A stretch of 38,200 bases of DNA from Candidatus Gastranaerophilales bacterium (GTDB taxonomy: Bacteria; Cyanobacteriota; Vampirovibrionia; Gastranaerophilales; Gastranaerophilaceae): positions 1 to 38,200 of the forward strand of contig CANPYB010000003.1 in NCBI GenBank assembly GCA_947587605.1. Direction: 5' to 3'. Both the position numbers and the translations under genes were made by a program. This document shows, piece by piece, positions 25,261-34,525 of this stretch (positions are counted from its first letter, which is position 1; each line of letters begins with the position of its first letter). The notes below the pieces were generated by a model, which saw nothing but the letters and a program-made list of their open reading frames with translations, was not told where the DNA came from and ran no database searches.

Positions 25261-26723
25261 AAAGTACCTGCAATAGAGCTTTTTAATGACCTTATAACAT
25301 CGTTATCGGTTTGCATGTGTTTTTTCTGTTCATTATCCTGCCTATCACGTTTATAATCGCCGACACTTTTTATTTTTCTTAATAAGTTAAAATCAAGATT
25401 TTCATCAACTTTTCCCGAATAGCCTAATTCCGCAATGCTCGGAAATTCTTTAGAATGTCCTTTGCTGCTGTTTAATCTTTGGGCCAAATAAAGTGCATAA
25501 GTATATTCATTAAACGCCTTTTTAGTTTCATCCGTATAATATCTGTAAAAATGCTTTCTAAAATCACTATATACCCTGTTTATAGCGTTCTTTTTATCTT
25601 TTAATTTATAGCATAAATCTTCAACATCTTTTAATTGTTCTACATCTTTACCAAGAATTTGTATTTCACCCGTATATCCGTTAAATTTGCTGTTATATCC
25701 GCTGTATAAGGGATTTGATAAATCTACATTAACATGAACTCCCATGTATCCTGATTTTGAAGCAATATTAATAACTTCACAATTAGCTAATCTGCCGAGA
25801 CATTTTAATTGGGCATCGGAAGCATAAGCATAATCCTGTACACTTCTTCCTTCCGGAATTCTATCTTTATCGGGGACATAATGTTCTATAGAAGTAATTT
25901 TTAATTTACCGTCCGCAACTGCTCTTTTTAAAGCGGAAATTATTTTAGAAACATCTTCATTTCGATTTATTACTATTCTTCCGCCAACTATATCATTAGC
26001 ATATTTTTTTACACCCTCAAGTGAATTAGTAGGATAATTAATTGCTATATCATCATACTCTGCATCATCAATTAGCGAGTCAATTTCTTGTGTTATATCC
26101 GTTAAAATGCTTTCCTGCTCTGCTGCTTTTTCGCTTGATAAATTAATAAAATTGTTTTTCTTCAGAATATCAAAAATTGTTCTTACCAGACATACGGAAA
26201 TACTGATTCGAGGCACACCTTTTAAATCTGATACCAGTTTACTTAATTCATCTGCGCAAATAGAATTTATATCTTCTATTTTTAATTCGGGTTCAACATC
26301 AAAGTTCTTTAATATTTCTCCGATAGTTATATTTAATAATTCATCAAAATTTAGAGCCATCATTTTGGAATACTTGGAAACTACTTTTTCTTTTATACTG
26401 GCCGGAGTTTTTATTCTTGTTGATATAGTAAAACCTGATTTTGAATTTTTATTTGAATTACCGCTTTGTTTTGCAATTGGTTTTATATAATTGTCAAAAA
26501 CGAGCTGTAAATAATATCTTGCAGGTTCTGCATTTTCTGCAGCCTGCATACATATCTTTTCGCTCGGCGCATGTTTCATATCCGTACCGATTAATGCGGC
26601 AGAACCGCTAAATGTTACAGTGTCAGCTTTTAACGGCGCTAAGTTGTTATTTATGGTTCTTCTTGTAAAATAAGGATTAATTATATTTGAAAATTTATTT
26701 ATTCCGTTTAAATGTATTTGCAT
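25257..26723 (-). CDS. Atypical RelA/SpoT synthetase-domain protein
   Basis: 488 residues from the ATG at 26723, which has AGGAG 9 bases upstream. A TTG 18 bases earlier overlaps that site and is rejected. The pyrophosphokinase residues of RelA/SpoT proteins are all present: R103 and K105 in RIKTPASI, D244 and R249 in DIVGGRI, Y326 and H330 in SGYMGVH, E353 and Q355 in GEIQI. Two insertions are unusual: about 120 mostly helical residues between the first two motifs and about 40 before SGY. No HD hydrolase, TGS or ACT domain is seen. The N-terminus has a basic/Asn-rich segment and the string LKADTVTFSG (31-40). It may make (p)ppGpp or pyrophosphorylate another nucleotide or RNA, as small alarmone synthetases and some toxins do. 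Confidence 0.72.
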   Translation of the reverse strand: MQIHLNGINKFSNIINPYFTRRTINNNLAPLKADTVTFSGSAALIGTDMKHAPSEKICMQAAENAEPARYYLQLVFDNYIKPIAKQSGNSNKNSKSGFTISTRIKTPASIKEKVVSKYSKMMALNFDELLNITIGEILKNFDVEPELKIEDINSICADELSKLVSDLKGVPRISISVCLVRTIFDILKKNNFINLSSEKAAEQESILTDITQEIDSLIDDAEYDDIAINYPTNSLEGVKKYANDIVGGRIVINRNEDVSKIISALKRAVADGKLKITSIEHYVPDKDRIPEGRSVQDYAYASDAQLKCLGRLANCEVINIASKSGYMGVHVNVDLSNPLYSGYNSKFNGYTGEIQILGKDVEQLKDVEDLCYKLKDKKNAINRVYSDFRKHFYRYYTDETKKAFNEYTYALYLAQRLNSSKGHSKEFPSIAELGYSGKVDENLDFNLLRKIKSVGDYKRDRQDNEQKKHMQTDNDVIRSLKSSIAGTF

Positions 26724-26798
26724 AAAAGTAAACTCCTGCAATAATAAAACAAGAGAATTTATATTATTTCTTTTTTTCGATTAAAAGTTTACAGTTGT

Positions 26799-27878
26799 TT
26801 ACTTAACTACTTTTGTTAATCCGGAAGGTTTATCCACATTTCTGTTAAGCATAAGTGCGGTTTCATAAGCAAGAAGCTGTAAAACAACCAACACTGAAAA
26901 CAAGAGTTCTATATCATTGTATAAATTTAAGCATATTGCGCTTTCCGCTTTTTTTAAGTTTAAGTGAAATGCCGATAACACCAATGTATCCGAATTATAA
27001 TCTTTTTCTATTTTTTCAAGCACTTTTATTGTAAATTCAACATTTACATTGTTTACTACGGAAATAACGGCACACTTTTTATTTAATATTGCAATATGTC
27101 CGTGCAAAAATTCGCCTGTAGGATATGCGGTTGTATTAATATATGCAGTTTCTTTTATTTTTAATGCGCCCTCTTTAGCAAGCGGATAAAACATGCCCGA
27201 TGCCAATATTGCAGCGTTTTCGTATGATGTTAATTTTTTTGAAAATTCTTGGATTTTACATCTGAGTTCAAGCGCATTTTTTATAATCTGAGGTATTTTT
27301 TTTAATTCTTCTCTTAATTGAAGTGTTGGCATTTCTCTTTGCTGCATTATTTTACCTGCAACAAGAAAAAGGCAGAACAACTGTGCGCTTACTGCTTTTG
27401 TTGAGGCAATTGACTTTTCACTGCCGGCATTTAACAGTATCTTATATTTTGCGTTGTTATAAAGTGTTGAATTTTTTGTATTCGTAATTGCAAGTGTTTT
27501 ATCGGTTTTAACTCTGACATTTTCCAATGACTTATTAGTATCAGATGTCTCACCCGATTGTGATATAAAAATATACAATGTATCAGTATCGACATCTGCA
27601 TTTTCCAATTGCGAGAATTCGCTTGCGTAGTATGCCTGTGCATAGCAGTGAATATTATCTCTTAAATAATTTGCGGCTATTGATGCACTGTGATAAGATG
27701 AACCGCTTGCTATTAAAGCTGTCTTTTTTATATTATCCGGAATTTCTATATTTATTGTTCCGTCTTTATTTATATATTTTTTTATTAAATTACTTATGAC
27801 ATCTGGCTGTTCATATATTTCCGATTCCATAAATGTTTGTTTCTTAATTCCAAAAATCTTTTTTAGCAATTCAATCAT
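26799..27878 (-). CDS. SIS-domain sugar-phosphate isomerase (GlmS isomerase/NagB-II-like)
   Basis: 359 residues. The protein corresponds to the isomerase half of glucosamine-6-phosphate synthase, without the glutaminase domain. FMESEIYEQPDVI (16-28) matches the GlmS linker start. Two SIS domains follow: SGSSYHS (58-64), ISQSGETSDT (105-114) and STKAVSAQ bind sugar phosphate, and EFLHGHIAIL in the second domain carries the catalytic-region His. Without the glutaminase it would use ammonia or act in the deaminating direction on an amino-sugar phosphate. A moderate ribosome binding site (CGGAAG) precedes it. It is 18 bases downstream of the TolC-like gene, in one transcription unit. Confidence 0.85.
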   Translation of the reverse strand: MIELLKKIFGIKKQTFMESEIYEQPDVISNLIKKYINKDGTINIEIPDNIKKTALIASGSSYHSASIAANYLRDNIHCYAQAYYASEFSQLENADVDTDTLYIFISQSGETSDTNKSLENVRVKTDKTLAITNTKNSTLYNNAKYKILLNAGSEKSIASTKAVSAQLFCLFLVAGKIMQQREMPTLQLREELKKIPQIIKNALELRCKIQEFSKKLTSYENAAILASGMFYPLAKEGALKIKETAYINTTAYPTGEFLHGHIAILNKKCAVISVVNNVNVEFTIKVLEKIEKDYNSDTLVLSAFHLNLKKAESAICLNLYNDIELLFSVLVVLQLLAYETALMLNRNVDKPSGLTKVVK

Positions 27879-27896
27879 TTTTTACTTCCGAATTAT

Positions 27897-29378
27897 CTAA
27901 TAAAACTTAGGTTTATAATCTCTTAAAACCGTTTTAGGACTCAACAATCCTATTTCAAACAATAAATTTGTTTGAGCTTTATTGTATTCTATCATATTTT
28001 TTATTAAATTAATATTTGCCTGCACTTTTAAATTTTGCGATGATATTACATCAATAAAAGTAGCCTCGCCAAGTTTCATATTTGTTAAAGATAAATCTAA
28101 ACTTACATCGGCAGCTTCCGTTTCAACCTTTGATGCTTCAACTTTTTTTAGTGCATTAATTGAATCATAATAAGAAGAAAGTATATTTTCCTTAACTTCT
28201 CTTTGAAGATTAGCAAGCTCTAATTTTTTTGCACGGACAAGTGCGGTATCTGATTTTAGCTGTGTAATTGTTCCCATTAATAAATTTTTTCCTACATGAG
28301 CTCTTAAGTCTAATGTTATACTGTTATGAGATGTCATTCCCGCTCTTTTAGTACCAACCAAACCGTTTTGATATGACAGAGTTAATTCCGGAATTATATC
28401 CGTATAATTTGAGCTTCGTTGTGCCTTATATGCTTCGACCTCCGCTCTTTTTGCACGTAAATCCTCCCTTGCTTCAAGTGCCTGCACATATAATTCATCT
28501 ATACTTCTGTCGGGATTAACAAGAACTCTTTGGTCGACAGTGATTTCAAACGGGTATATTGCGTCTAATATATCAACTCCTAATACATTTGCAAGTGCAG
28601 CCTGCCTCAATCTGAGAGAATTTAATGTTTCGGTATAATCCTGCTGAGCACGTGCAAATTCTGCCTGCGCTCTTTTTACGTCGTAAAGTGTTCCTATCCC
28701 AGCATCAAATCTTGCTTGAGTATATTTTAACTGTTCAAGTCTGTCATACAAATTGACCTTTTGCACCTCTATTTCAAGTTTTTTTTCAAGCGTGTCATAA
28801 TATGCAAGAACTGTATCACGCATTCTTTCTTCTTTTGTAAATTCTAAATTTGCCTTATATGCTTTAAATAAATTTCTTGATTGAGCAAGCAGGAAGAAAT
28901 ATTTACCCTGATTTATTGTTGACCACTGTAAAACCGCAAGGCTCTGTATAGGGACTTCGTGCGTAACTGTTGCTACTATACCGCCAACCAGATACTGACC
29001 TTCAAGGTTTGCTATGTTAAAGTTATAAAATATATCGGGTAAAAGTTGAAACTGTGCATTTTTATATAACCAATAGTATTGCTGTTTATATTCATCTTGA
29101 ATTTTTATATCATAATTATCTTCAAGCGCAATCTTTATACAGTTTTCAAGATCTGTATATATAAATGTCGATTCCAGTTCATCAGATATTTCTCTGTCAA
29201 TTATAAACTGTTTTTCTATATCAGAAATGGTTGCGTTACCTTTTATTACGCTTTTAAATGTCTGATAACTCTCATTTTCACAGCAGTTTGTTAATGAGTT
29301 AATATAGTCTGTCATTTCAGAGGCAAAACAGGTACTTTGGATAAAAAACAAAATTATAATTAAAATAATAATTCTCAT
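27897..29378 (-). CDS. TolC-family outer-membrane efflux protein
   Basis: 493 residues. Signal peptide 1-19 (TCFA cleavage before Ser). The rest is the paired outer-membrane efflux repeat with long helices: ARFDAGIGTLYDVKRAQAEF in the first half and MKLGEATFIDVISSQNL in the second are the familiar TolC turns. The first about 55 residues after the signal are Cys- and acid-containing and not part of the core. It would form the trimeric exit channel of a tripartite pump or type I secretion system. No membrane-fusion protein gene is adjacent, though MsbA-type and GT genes are nearby. It is preceded by a GT2 gene and followed by the SIS gene. Confidence 0.9.
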   Translation of the reverse strand: MRIIILIIILFFIQSTCFASEMTDYINSLTNCCENESYQTFKSVIKGNATISDIEKQFIIDREISDELESTFIYTDLENCIKIALEDNYDIKIQDEYKQQYYWLYKNAQFQLLPDIFYNFNIANLEGQYLVGGIVATVTHEVPIQSLAVLQWSTINQGKYFFLLAQSRNLFKAYKANLEFTKEERMRDTVLAYYDTLEKKLEIEVQKVNLYDRLEQLKYTQARFDAGIGTLYDVKRAQAEFARAQQDYTETLNSLRLRQAALANVLGVDILDAIYPFEITVDQRVLVNPDRSIDELYVQALEAREDLRAKRAEVEAYKAQRSSNYTDIIPELTLSYQNGLVGTKRAGMTSHNSITLDLRAHVGKNLLMGTITQLKSDTALVRAKKLELANLQREVKENILSSYYDSINALKKVEASKVETEAADVSLDLSLTNMKLGEATFIDVISSQNLKVQANINLIKNMIEYNKAQTNLLFEIGLLSPKTVLRDYKPKFY

Positions 29379-29397
29379 AAAGGAATTATCCGAAAAT

Positions 29398-29432
29398 AGT
29401 ATAAAAAAGAGGTTAGTCTTTTGTCTTATACT
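29398..29432 (-). terminator. Imperfect hairpin between GT2 and TolC-like genes
   Basis: AGTATAA and TTATACT (7-bp arms) with an inner AAAAGA/TCTTTT pairing, 6 bases after the stop of the GT2 gene on the minus strand. The tail is only moderately T-rich. It could be a partial terminator in the unit. Confidence 0.35.
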
Positions 29433-29438
29433 TTATGA

Positions 29439-30377
29439 CTATTTATTTTCAAGTCTTTTAGTACGTATTTGTACATCTTCTATTAACTTTCTGTTAATAG
29501 CAAGTAAATCAGCAAGAACGCCGAATATAAATGTTTGAAACCCCGTAATTAAAAGTATTGATGATATAATTAACGACTGAATATATCCGTTTCCGCTCCC
29601 GAAGAAATAATAAAACAGAAATCTGCCCATCAAAATCAGCCCCAGCAAGAAGATAAATCCGCCGATTATGGCAAAAAATCTGAAAGGTCTGTATATTATA
29701 AACATTCTCAATATCGTAAACGAATTTTTTTGAATATAGGTGAATATATTTTTTACAAGACGGGATTTTCTGTATGTATTATTAACTCTAATCGGAACAG
29801 AGAGCAAATGCAGTCCTTTAATTTTAGATTGGACAACTGTTTCAATTGTATAGGTATAATTATCAAAAACATTAATAGCAAGAGCCGCCTCTCTTGAAAA
29901 TGCTCTAAACCCGCTCGGAGCATCATCTATAGCTGAGGAACTCAGCAGCTTTACTATTTTTGAACCGAAATACTGTAAAAACTTTTTTAATTTTGAAAAT
30001 TGTTTTATCTCTTTTATCGGTCTTGCGCCAATAACAATATCTGCTCTTTTTTCAAGAATAGGTTTAACTAACTTTTCAATATCGTCTGCATTATACTGAT
30101 TATCAGCGTCAGTATTTACGATAATATCTGCACCCTCTGATATTGCTTTTTGAATACCCGCCATAAACGTTCGGGCTAAACCCCTGTGGTGTGTAGTTGT
30201 AACAATATGATTTACACCGTAGGATTTCGCTATTTCAATTGTTCTGTCCGTACTTCCGTCGTCTGACACCAAGACTTCAATTTCATCAATTCCGTCAATA
30301 TGCCGAGGCAATTGCGACAGCGTAACAGGCAGCGCTACTTCTTCATTATAGCAAGGTATTTGTATTATTAACTTCAT
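29439..30377 (-). CDS. GT2 polyprenyl-phosphate-type glycosyltransferase with two C-terminal membrane spans
   Basis: 312 residues. The GT-A fold has IPCYNEE (7-13), SDDGSTDRT (38-46), the DxD metal motif TDADNQYN (89-96), IVIGARPI, and SGFRAFSREAAL, the acceptor region of DPM1/DPG-synthase and GtrB-like enzymes. Two spans (about 233-253 and 265-290) and a short basic end anchor it to the inner membrane. It probably transfers a sugar from a nucleotide donor to a polyprenyl phosphate, making the donor that GT-C enzymes use. The divergent neighbour at 30438 encodes such a GT-C enzyme, a sensible partner. No strong ribosome binding site. Confidence 0.88.
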   Translation of the reverse strand: MKLIIQIPCYNEEVALPVTLSQLPRHIDGIDEIEVLVSDDGSTDRTIEIAKSYGVNHIVTTTHHRGLARTFMAGIQKAISEGADIIVNTDADNQYNADDIEKLVKPILEKRADIVIGARPIKEIKQFSKLKKFLQYFGSKIVKLLSSSAIDDAPSGFRAFSREAALAINVFDNYTYTIETVVQSKIKGLHLLSVPIRVNNTYRKSRLVKNIFTYIQKNSFTILRMFIIYRPFRFFAIIGGFIFLLGLILMGRFLFYYFFGSGNGYIQSLIISSILLITGFQTFIFGVLADLLAINRKLIEDVQIRTKRLENK

Positions 30378-30437
30378 ACTATCTTATCCGATATATGTTA
30401 GAATTAATATAATATTATCATGTAAATAAAAAAATTT

Positions 30438-32120
30438 ATGAAAAACAATACTGTTTTAAAACTATTTATTATTATAATGCTTGCATTAATTTTTCGGGTA
30501 TGGTTTTTGGATAAACCCGAGGGATTATGGTTTGATGAATATGTCAGTTGGAATATTGCTTCGCAAAAGAGCTTTAGTAATTTTATACATATGGTACTTC
30601 AAAATCCGCATACTCCGCTTTACTATTTATATCTTAAATTGTGGATGTTTATTTTTGCAGATACTGACCTTGCTCTTAGGTGGTCATCCGTAATTCCCTC
30701 TATATTAGGGGTTTTTGTTATGTATTTTTTGGGGAAAGAGTTTCACTCAAAGTCCCTTGGCTTATTTTGCGCATTATTCACTGCTATAAGTTCATTTTGT
30801 ATTTATTTTGCGCAGGAAGTAAGGTTATATTCTCTTATTTTTCTCTTTACATCTTTAATTGTACTATTTTTCATTAAATCAGCAAAAAATCCGTCAAAAA
30901 AAAACTTATGCTTATTTTTTCTTTTTAATGCACTCTTATGCGCACTGCATACGCTTGGAATTATATTTTCAGTCTGCATTATTACTTCGATGTTTGTGTA
31001 TTTTCGCGTCAATAACGGAAACATTACAGCTGATATAAAAAAAATTACATCAATATTTACGTATATTCTGCCATTCATTATTGTTTTATTGATTTTACTG
31101 CCTTTTTTATATTCAACTGCTTCATCAAAGACTCTTTCGCAATTTTGGGGCAGTTTCTCGCCTGTTAAAGTTTTATGTTTGTTTACGGATTATTTTTCAC
31201 CCGTTCAAACAAATATTGTAAATACTGCGCAGTCATTTTATTCTTATATACTGCACGACGGAAAATTTAATTTTTCTTTCATTATATTTGCAATTATTCC
31301 CGCAATTATTGGAGTATTTTTTACAATAAAATCATTCTTTTGTGAAAATAAAATAATCAAGTATCTTCTTTATACGGCAGTTGTGTTTTTAACCGTTATA
31401 ATAATTATTTCACTAACGGGAAGAATGGTATTAATTACTAAATATACTACAGAGATTTATCCTATTTTAATTTTAGCTTTTGCTTCAGGTATTTTTGATT
31501 TTAAGAATAAAAAAGCAGGTGTTATAATTGCTTTAATTTTCATTTTGATAAACATATTTTATCTAATCATTGCCGATAATTCTGCGCCAAAACTCCACCG
31601 CAGTGAGGGTCATAGGGCTGTAATAGAACTTTTAAGGCACTCAAGACTTAAAACATCTGATTTTGTTATTCTTACATATTACGGGCAGGACAAGTTTGAA
31701 AAATATCTTGATAATAAAACAAGATACAATTTTTACTCGATAAATAAATACAACTTTAATGATATTCTTTTCAATGATGATTATTATAATGTATTATCAT
31801 ACGGGAAAAGCAAATATAAGGATGTTTTTGCGCAGGAAGATAATCCGCAGATTAATAAATATGTTGATAACAACATAATATCAAAAATGAAAAAAGGTGA
31901 CAGAGTCGGAATTGTAATATTGGAGAATGTTTCATTTTTATCAAAAGATACAATAAAAGAAATACTTAGCGACAGTAAAAAATATGAAATGACACCATTA
32001 ATATTTCTGGTATTTTCGTCATTAAGAATAAATCTGCTTCAAGAGTGCAAAACGAAATTAAAACTTGATACATTAACGCATTCGGGCGATTGGACATTAT
32101 ATGTATACGAAAAAGTTTAA
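30438..32120 (+). CDS. GT-C membrane glycosyltransferase (PMT_2/ArnT-like)
   Basis: 560 residues. After the first span comes WFDEYVSW with D33-E34, the catalytic acid position of the PMT/ArnT superfamily. HTPLYYLYLKLW and AQEVRLYSL are the next conserved loops. About eleven to twelve spans follow to about residue 385, and a soluble C-terminal domain of about 170 residues probably lies in the periplasm. It should move a sugar from a polyprenyl-phosphate donor to a lipid, glycan or protein. It is divergent from the GT2 gene, which may make that donor. The 60-base gap holds a TATAAT at 30408-30413. Its stop shares TTAA with the convergent recG stop. Confidence 0.85.
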   Translation: MKNNTVLKLFIIIMLALIFRVWFLDKPEGLWFDEYVSWNIASQKSFSNFIHMVLQNPHTPLYYLYLKLWMFIFADTDLALRWSSVIPSILGVFVMYFLGKEFHSKSLGLFCALFTAISSFCIYFAQEVRLYSLIFLFTSLIVLFFIKSAKNPSKKNLCLFFLFNALLCALHTLGIIFSVCIITSMFVYFRVNNGNITADIKKITSIFTYILPFIIVLLILLPFLYSTASSKTLSQFWGSFSPVKVLCLFTDYFSPVQTNIVNTAQSFYSYILHDGKFNFSFIIFAIIPAIIGVFFTIKSFFCENKIIKYLLYTAVVFLTVIIIISLTGRMVLITKYTTEIYPILILAFASGIFDFKNKKAGVIIALIFILINIFYLIIADNSAPKLHRSEGHRAVIELLRHSRLKTSDFVILTYYGQDKFEKYLDNKTRYNFYSINKYNFNDILFNDDYYNVLSYGKSKYKDVFAQEDNPQINKYVDNNIISKMKKGDRVGIVILENVSFLSKDTIKEILSDSKKYEMTPLIFLVFSSLRINLLQECKTKLKLDTLTHSGDWTLYVYEKV

Positions 32121-34525
32121 TCGGGAGAGTTTAGAGCTTGAGCTGCGCTCAACTGAGATTTTAAATAATCTTTTAATGCTTTCGGATACTCTTTTGTGCT
32201 GTGAGAATTAACCCATTCATGAGCCTCATTGCGTGCTAATTCAAGTATTGGTAAATCTCTTGTTAAATCGGCAAGCCTTAACTCAACCAGACCGCTTTGC
32301 TTTACACCTAAAAATTCACCCGGACCTCTTATTTCCAAATCCTTTTCGGCAATAACAAATCCGTCATTAGTTTGAACAAGAACATTTAATCTGTGTAAAG
32401 TTTCTTCATTTCTTGTTGAGGAAACAAGCAGGCAGTATGACTGTACGTCACTTCTTCCGACTCTGCCTCTTAATTGGTGAAGTTGAGATAAACCAAAACG
32501 CTCCGCGTTTTCAATAACTATCACCGTTGCATTAGGAACATCAACCCCGACTTCAACAACCGTAGTTGCTACAAGAACATCATATACTTTATTTTTAAAG
32601 TCATTCATTACCTTATCTTTTTCATCGGTTTTCATTTTCCCGTGCAAAAGTCCTACTTTTAAATCCTTAAAATATCCGTTTTGCAGTTCCTCAGCTTCTT
32701 TAGTAGCTGCCTTAGCGGATAAAGTTTCCGATTCATCTATTAATGGGAAAACAATATATGCCTGATGTCCGTTATTTACTTCATCTTTAATTAAATTCAG
32801 CGCCTGCCTGTACTGTGATTGCTTTAATAAAGCAGTCTTAACAGGTTTTCTGCCTTTTGGAAGTTCATCTATTATTGTTAAATCCAAATCACCATGCACT
32901 GTTAAAGCAAGAGTTCTTGGTATCGGAGTTGCCGTCATTGTTAATGTTTGCGGAATTTTAGCCTTGTTTTTGAGCATATTGCGCTGTTTTACTCCAAACC
33001 TGTGCTGTTCATCAATGACTATTGCACCGAGATTATTAAACTCGACATTATCCTGTATAAGTGCATGAGTGCCGACTGCTATATTAATTTGTCCGTTTCT
33101 TAAATCTTTTTCAAGTTTATTTCTCTGTTTTTTTGTATTTGACGAGGTAAACAATGCAACATTTACCCCCATAGGCGCAAGCCATTTAATAAAATTATTA
33201 AAATGCTGTTGAGCAAGAATTTCCGTCGGTGCCATTATTGCCGCTTGAAATCCGTTTTCAATTGCTGCAAGAAGCATAATACAAGCGACCACTGTTTTTC
33301 CGCTTCCAACATCACCTTGAAGCAGTCTTTGCATAGGCTTATTTGAATTAACATCGTTTAATATTTCGTTAATTGCACGAATTTGAGCTCCCGTTAATTC
33401 AAACGGCAGACTTTTAATAAATTTTTTAACAAGTCCGTCCTCTTTTATTTCTAAAGAAACCGTGTTGTATGATTTCTCATTTTTTGCCCTTATAGAAAAC
33501 AGTTTTATTTGAAGTAAAAACAATTCCTCAAATACAAGAGTAAAACGAGCCTTTTCAAGTTCATCCTGTGAATTAGGGAAGTGTATTACTCTCAGCGCCT
33601 GTTCCTTATTATCCATATCATATTTTTCAATAATATCAGCAGGCAAAAGATTTTGAATATTTGAACAGTATTTATCAAGTGCGCTGTTAACCGCTTTTCT
33701 CAGCGCTTTTATATTCAAATTTTCAACCAACGGATAGACGGGTACTATTCTTCCGAGGTTTAAATTATCAGTTTCAAAGTTTTCATCGTTAACTATTTGA
33801 TACTGCGGTTTATCAATTGTTAATTTGTTAGTATAATTATCGCGCTTTACCGTGCCTGAAACAATTATTCCGCTTAATTTCGGAAATTGAGCCTTATATC
33901 TTTCCATTGAATATCTGTTTAATTTAGAATAAAAGAAATTAAGCTCCAGCGAGGCAGAGCTGTCTGTAATAGTTACTTTTATTATTGTAAGTCCGTTTTT
34001 AGTCGTAAATGTTTTTAATGCCGTTATTGTTCCGTATATAGTTACATTTTCACCAACTCTTAAATCTTTTATAAGTGAGTGTGAGGAGTAATCAATATAT
34101 TTCTTCGGGTAAAAACTTATTAAATCGAAAACAGAGTATATTCCGAGTTTATTTAATAAATATGCAAATTTAGGTCCTACACCTTTCAGCGAAGCTACAT
34201 CATCATTATAAATATCAATATTTTTTATCTCATCATTATCACTTTTTGTTTGATTTAATTCTTTTTTAAGCAGGCTGACAAATCTTATTACGCTTTTTTT
34301 TCTCTGCATCATTGTTTCCATGGGGTAATGCTCAAACGCTTCAATAACTGCAAGCCATTTAATATCCTTATGTGAATTTTTATATATTTGTTTAATCTGC
34401 TTTAGCATAAAGCCCGAAAAAGTATTTTCTCTGCCCTCAAGGTCGATATATCTATACTTTTCCTCAAGTTCAACAGCTTTTTTTATTAATTCAATATCAA
34501 TATCTTTTAAACTGCTACTCTTCAT
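32117..34525 (-). CDS. recG: ATP-dependent DNA helicase RecG
   Basis: 802 residues, about 110 more than the E. coli enzyme. The extra part is a helical N-terminal extension (1-105), as known in cyanobacterial and plant RecG. Then: LKGVGPKFAYLLNKLGI (113-129) and SFYPKKYIDYS start the wedge/OB domain (to about 350). The helicase core has Walker A LQGDVGSGKT (402-411), MAPTEILAQQHF, DEQHRFGVKQR (505-515), TATPIPRTLALT, HGKMK and QLRGRVGRS. The C-terminal TRG-like hairpin region is present. Role: fork reversal and branch migration at stalled replication forks. The start overlaps the end of the cyclase gene by 11 bases, so translation is probably coupled. No Shine-Dalgarno. Confidence 0.95.
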   Translation of the reverse strand: MKSSSLKDIDIELIKKAVELEEKYRYIDLEGRENTFSGFMLKQIKQIYKNSHKDIKWLAVIEAFEHYPMETMMQRKKSVIRFVSLLKKELNQTKSDNDEIKNIDIYNDDVASLKGVGPKFAYLLNKLGIYSVFDLISFYPKKYIDYSSHSLIKDLRVGENVTIYGTITALKTFTTKNGLTIIKVTITDSSASLELNFFYSKLNRYSMERYKAQFPKLSGIIVSGTVKRDNYTNKLTIDKPQYQIVNDENFETDNLNLGRIVPVYPLVENLNIKALRKAVNSALDKYCSNIQNLLPADIIEKYDMDNKEQALRVIHFPNSQDELEKARFTLVFEELFLLQIKLFSIRAKNEKSYNTVSLEIKEDGLVKKFIKSLPFELTGAQIRAINEILNDVNSNKPMQRLLQGDVGSGKTVVACIMLLAAIENGFQAAIMAPTEILAQQHFNNFIKWLAPMGVNVALFTSSNTKKQRNKLEKDLRNGQINIAVGTHALIQDNVEFNNLGAIVIDEQHRFGVKQRNMLKNKAKIPQTLTMTATPIPRTLALTVHGDLDLTIIDELPKGRKPVKTALLKQSQYRQALNLIKDEVNNGHQAYIVFPLIDESETLSAKAATKEAEELQNGYFKDLKVGLLHGKMKTDEKDKVMNDFKNKVYDVLVATTVVEVGVDVPNATVIVIENAERFGLSQLHQLRGRVGRSDVQSYCLLVSSTRNEETLHRLNVLVQTNDGFVIAEKDLEIRGPGEFLGVKQSGLVELRLADLTRDLPILELARNEAHEWVNSHSTKEYPKALKDYLKSQLSAAQALNSPD

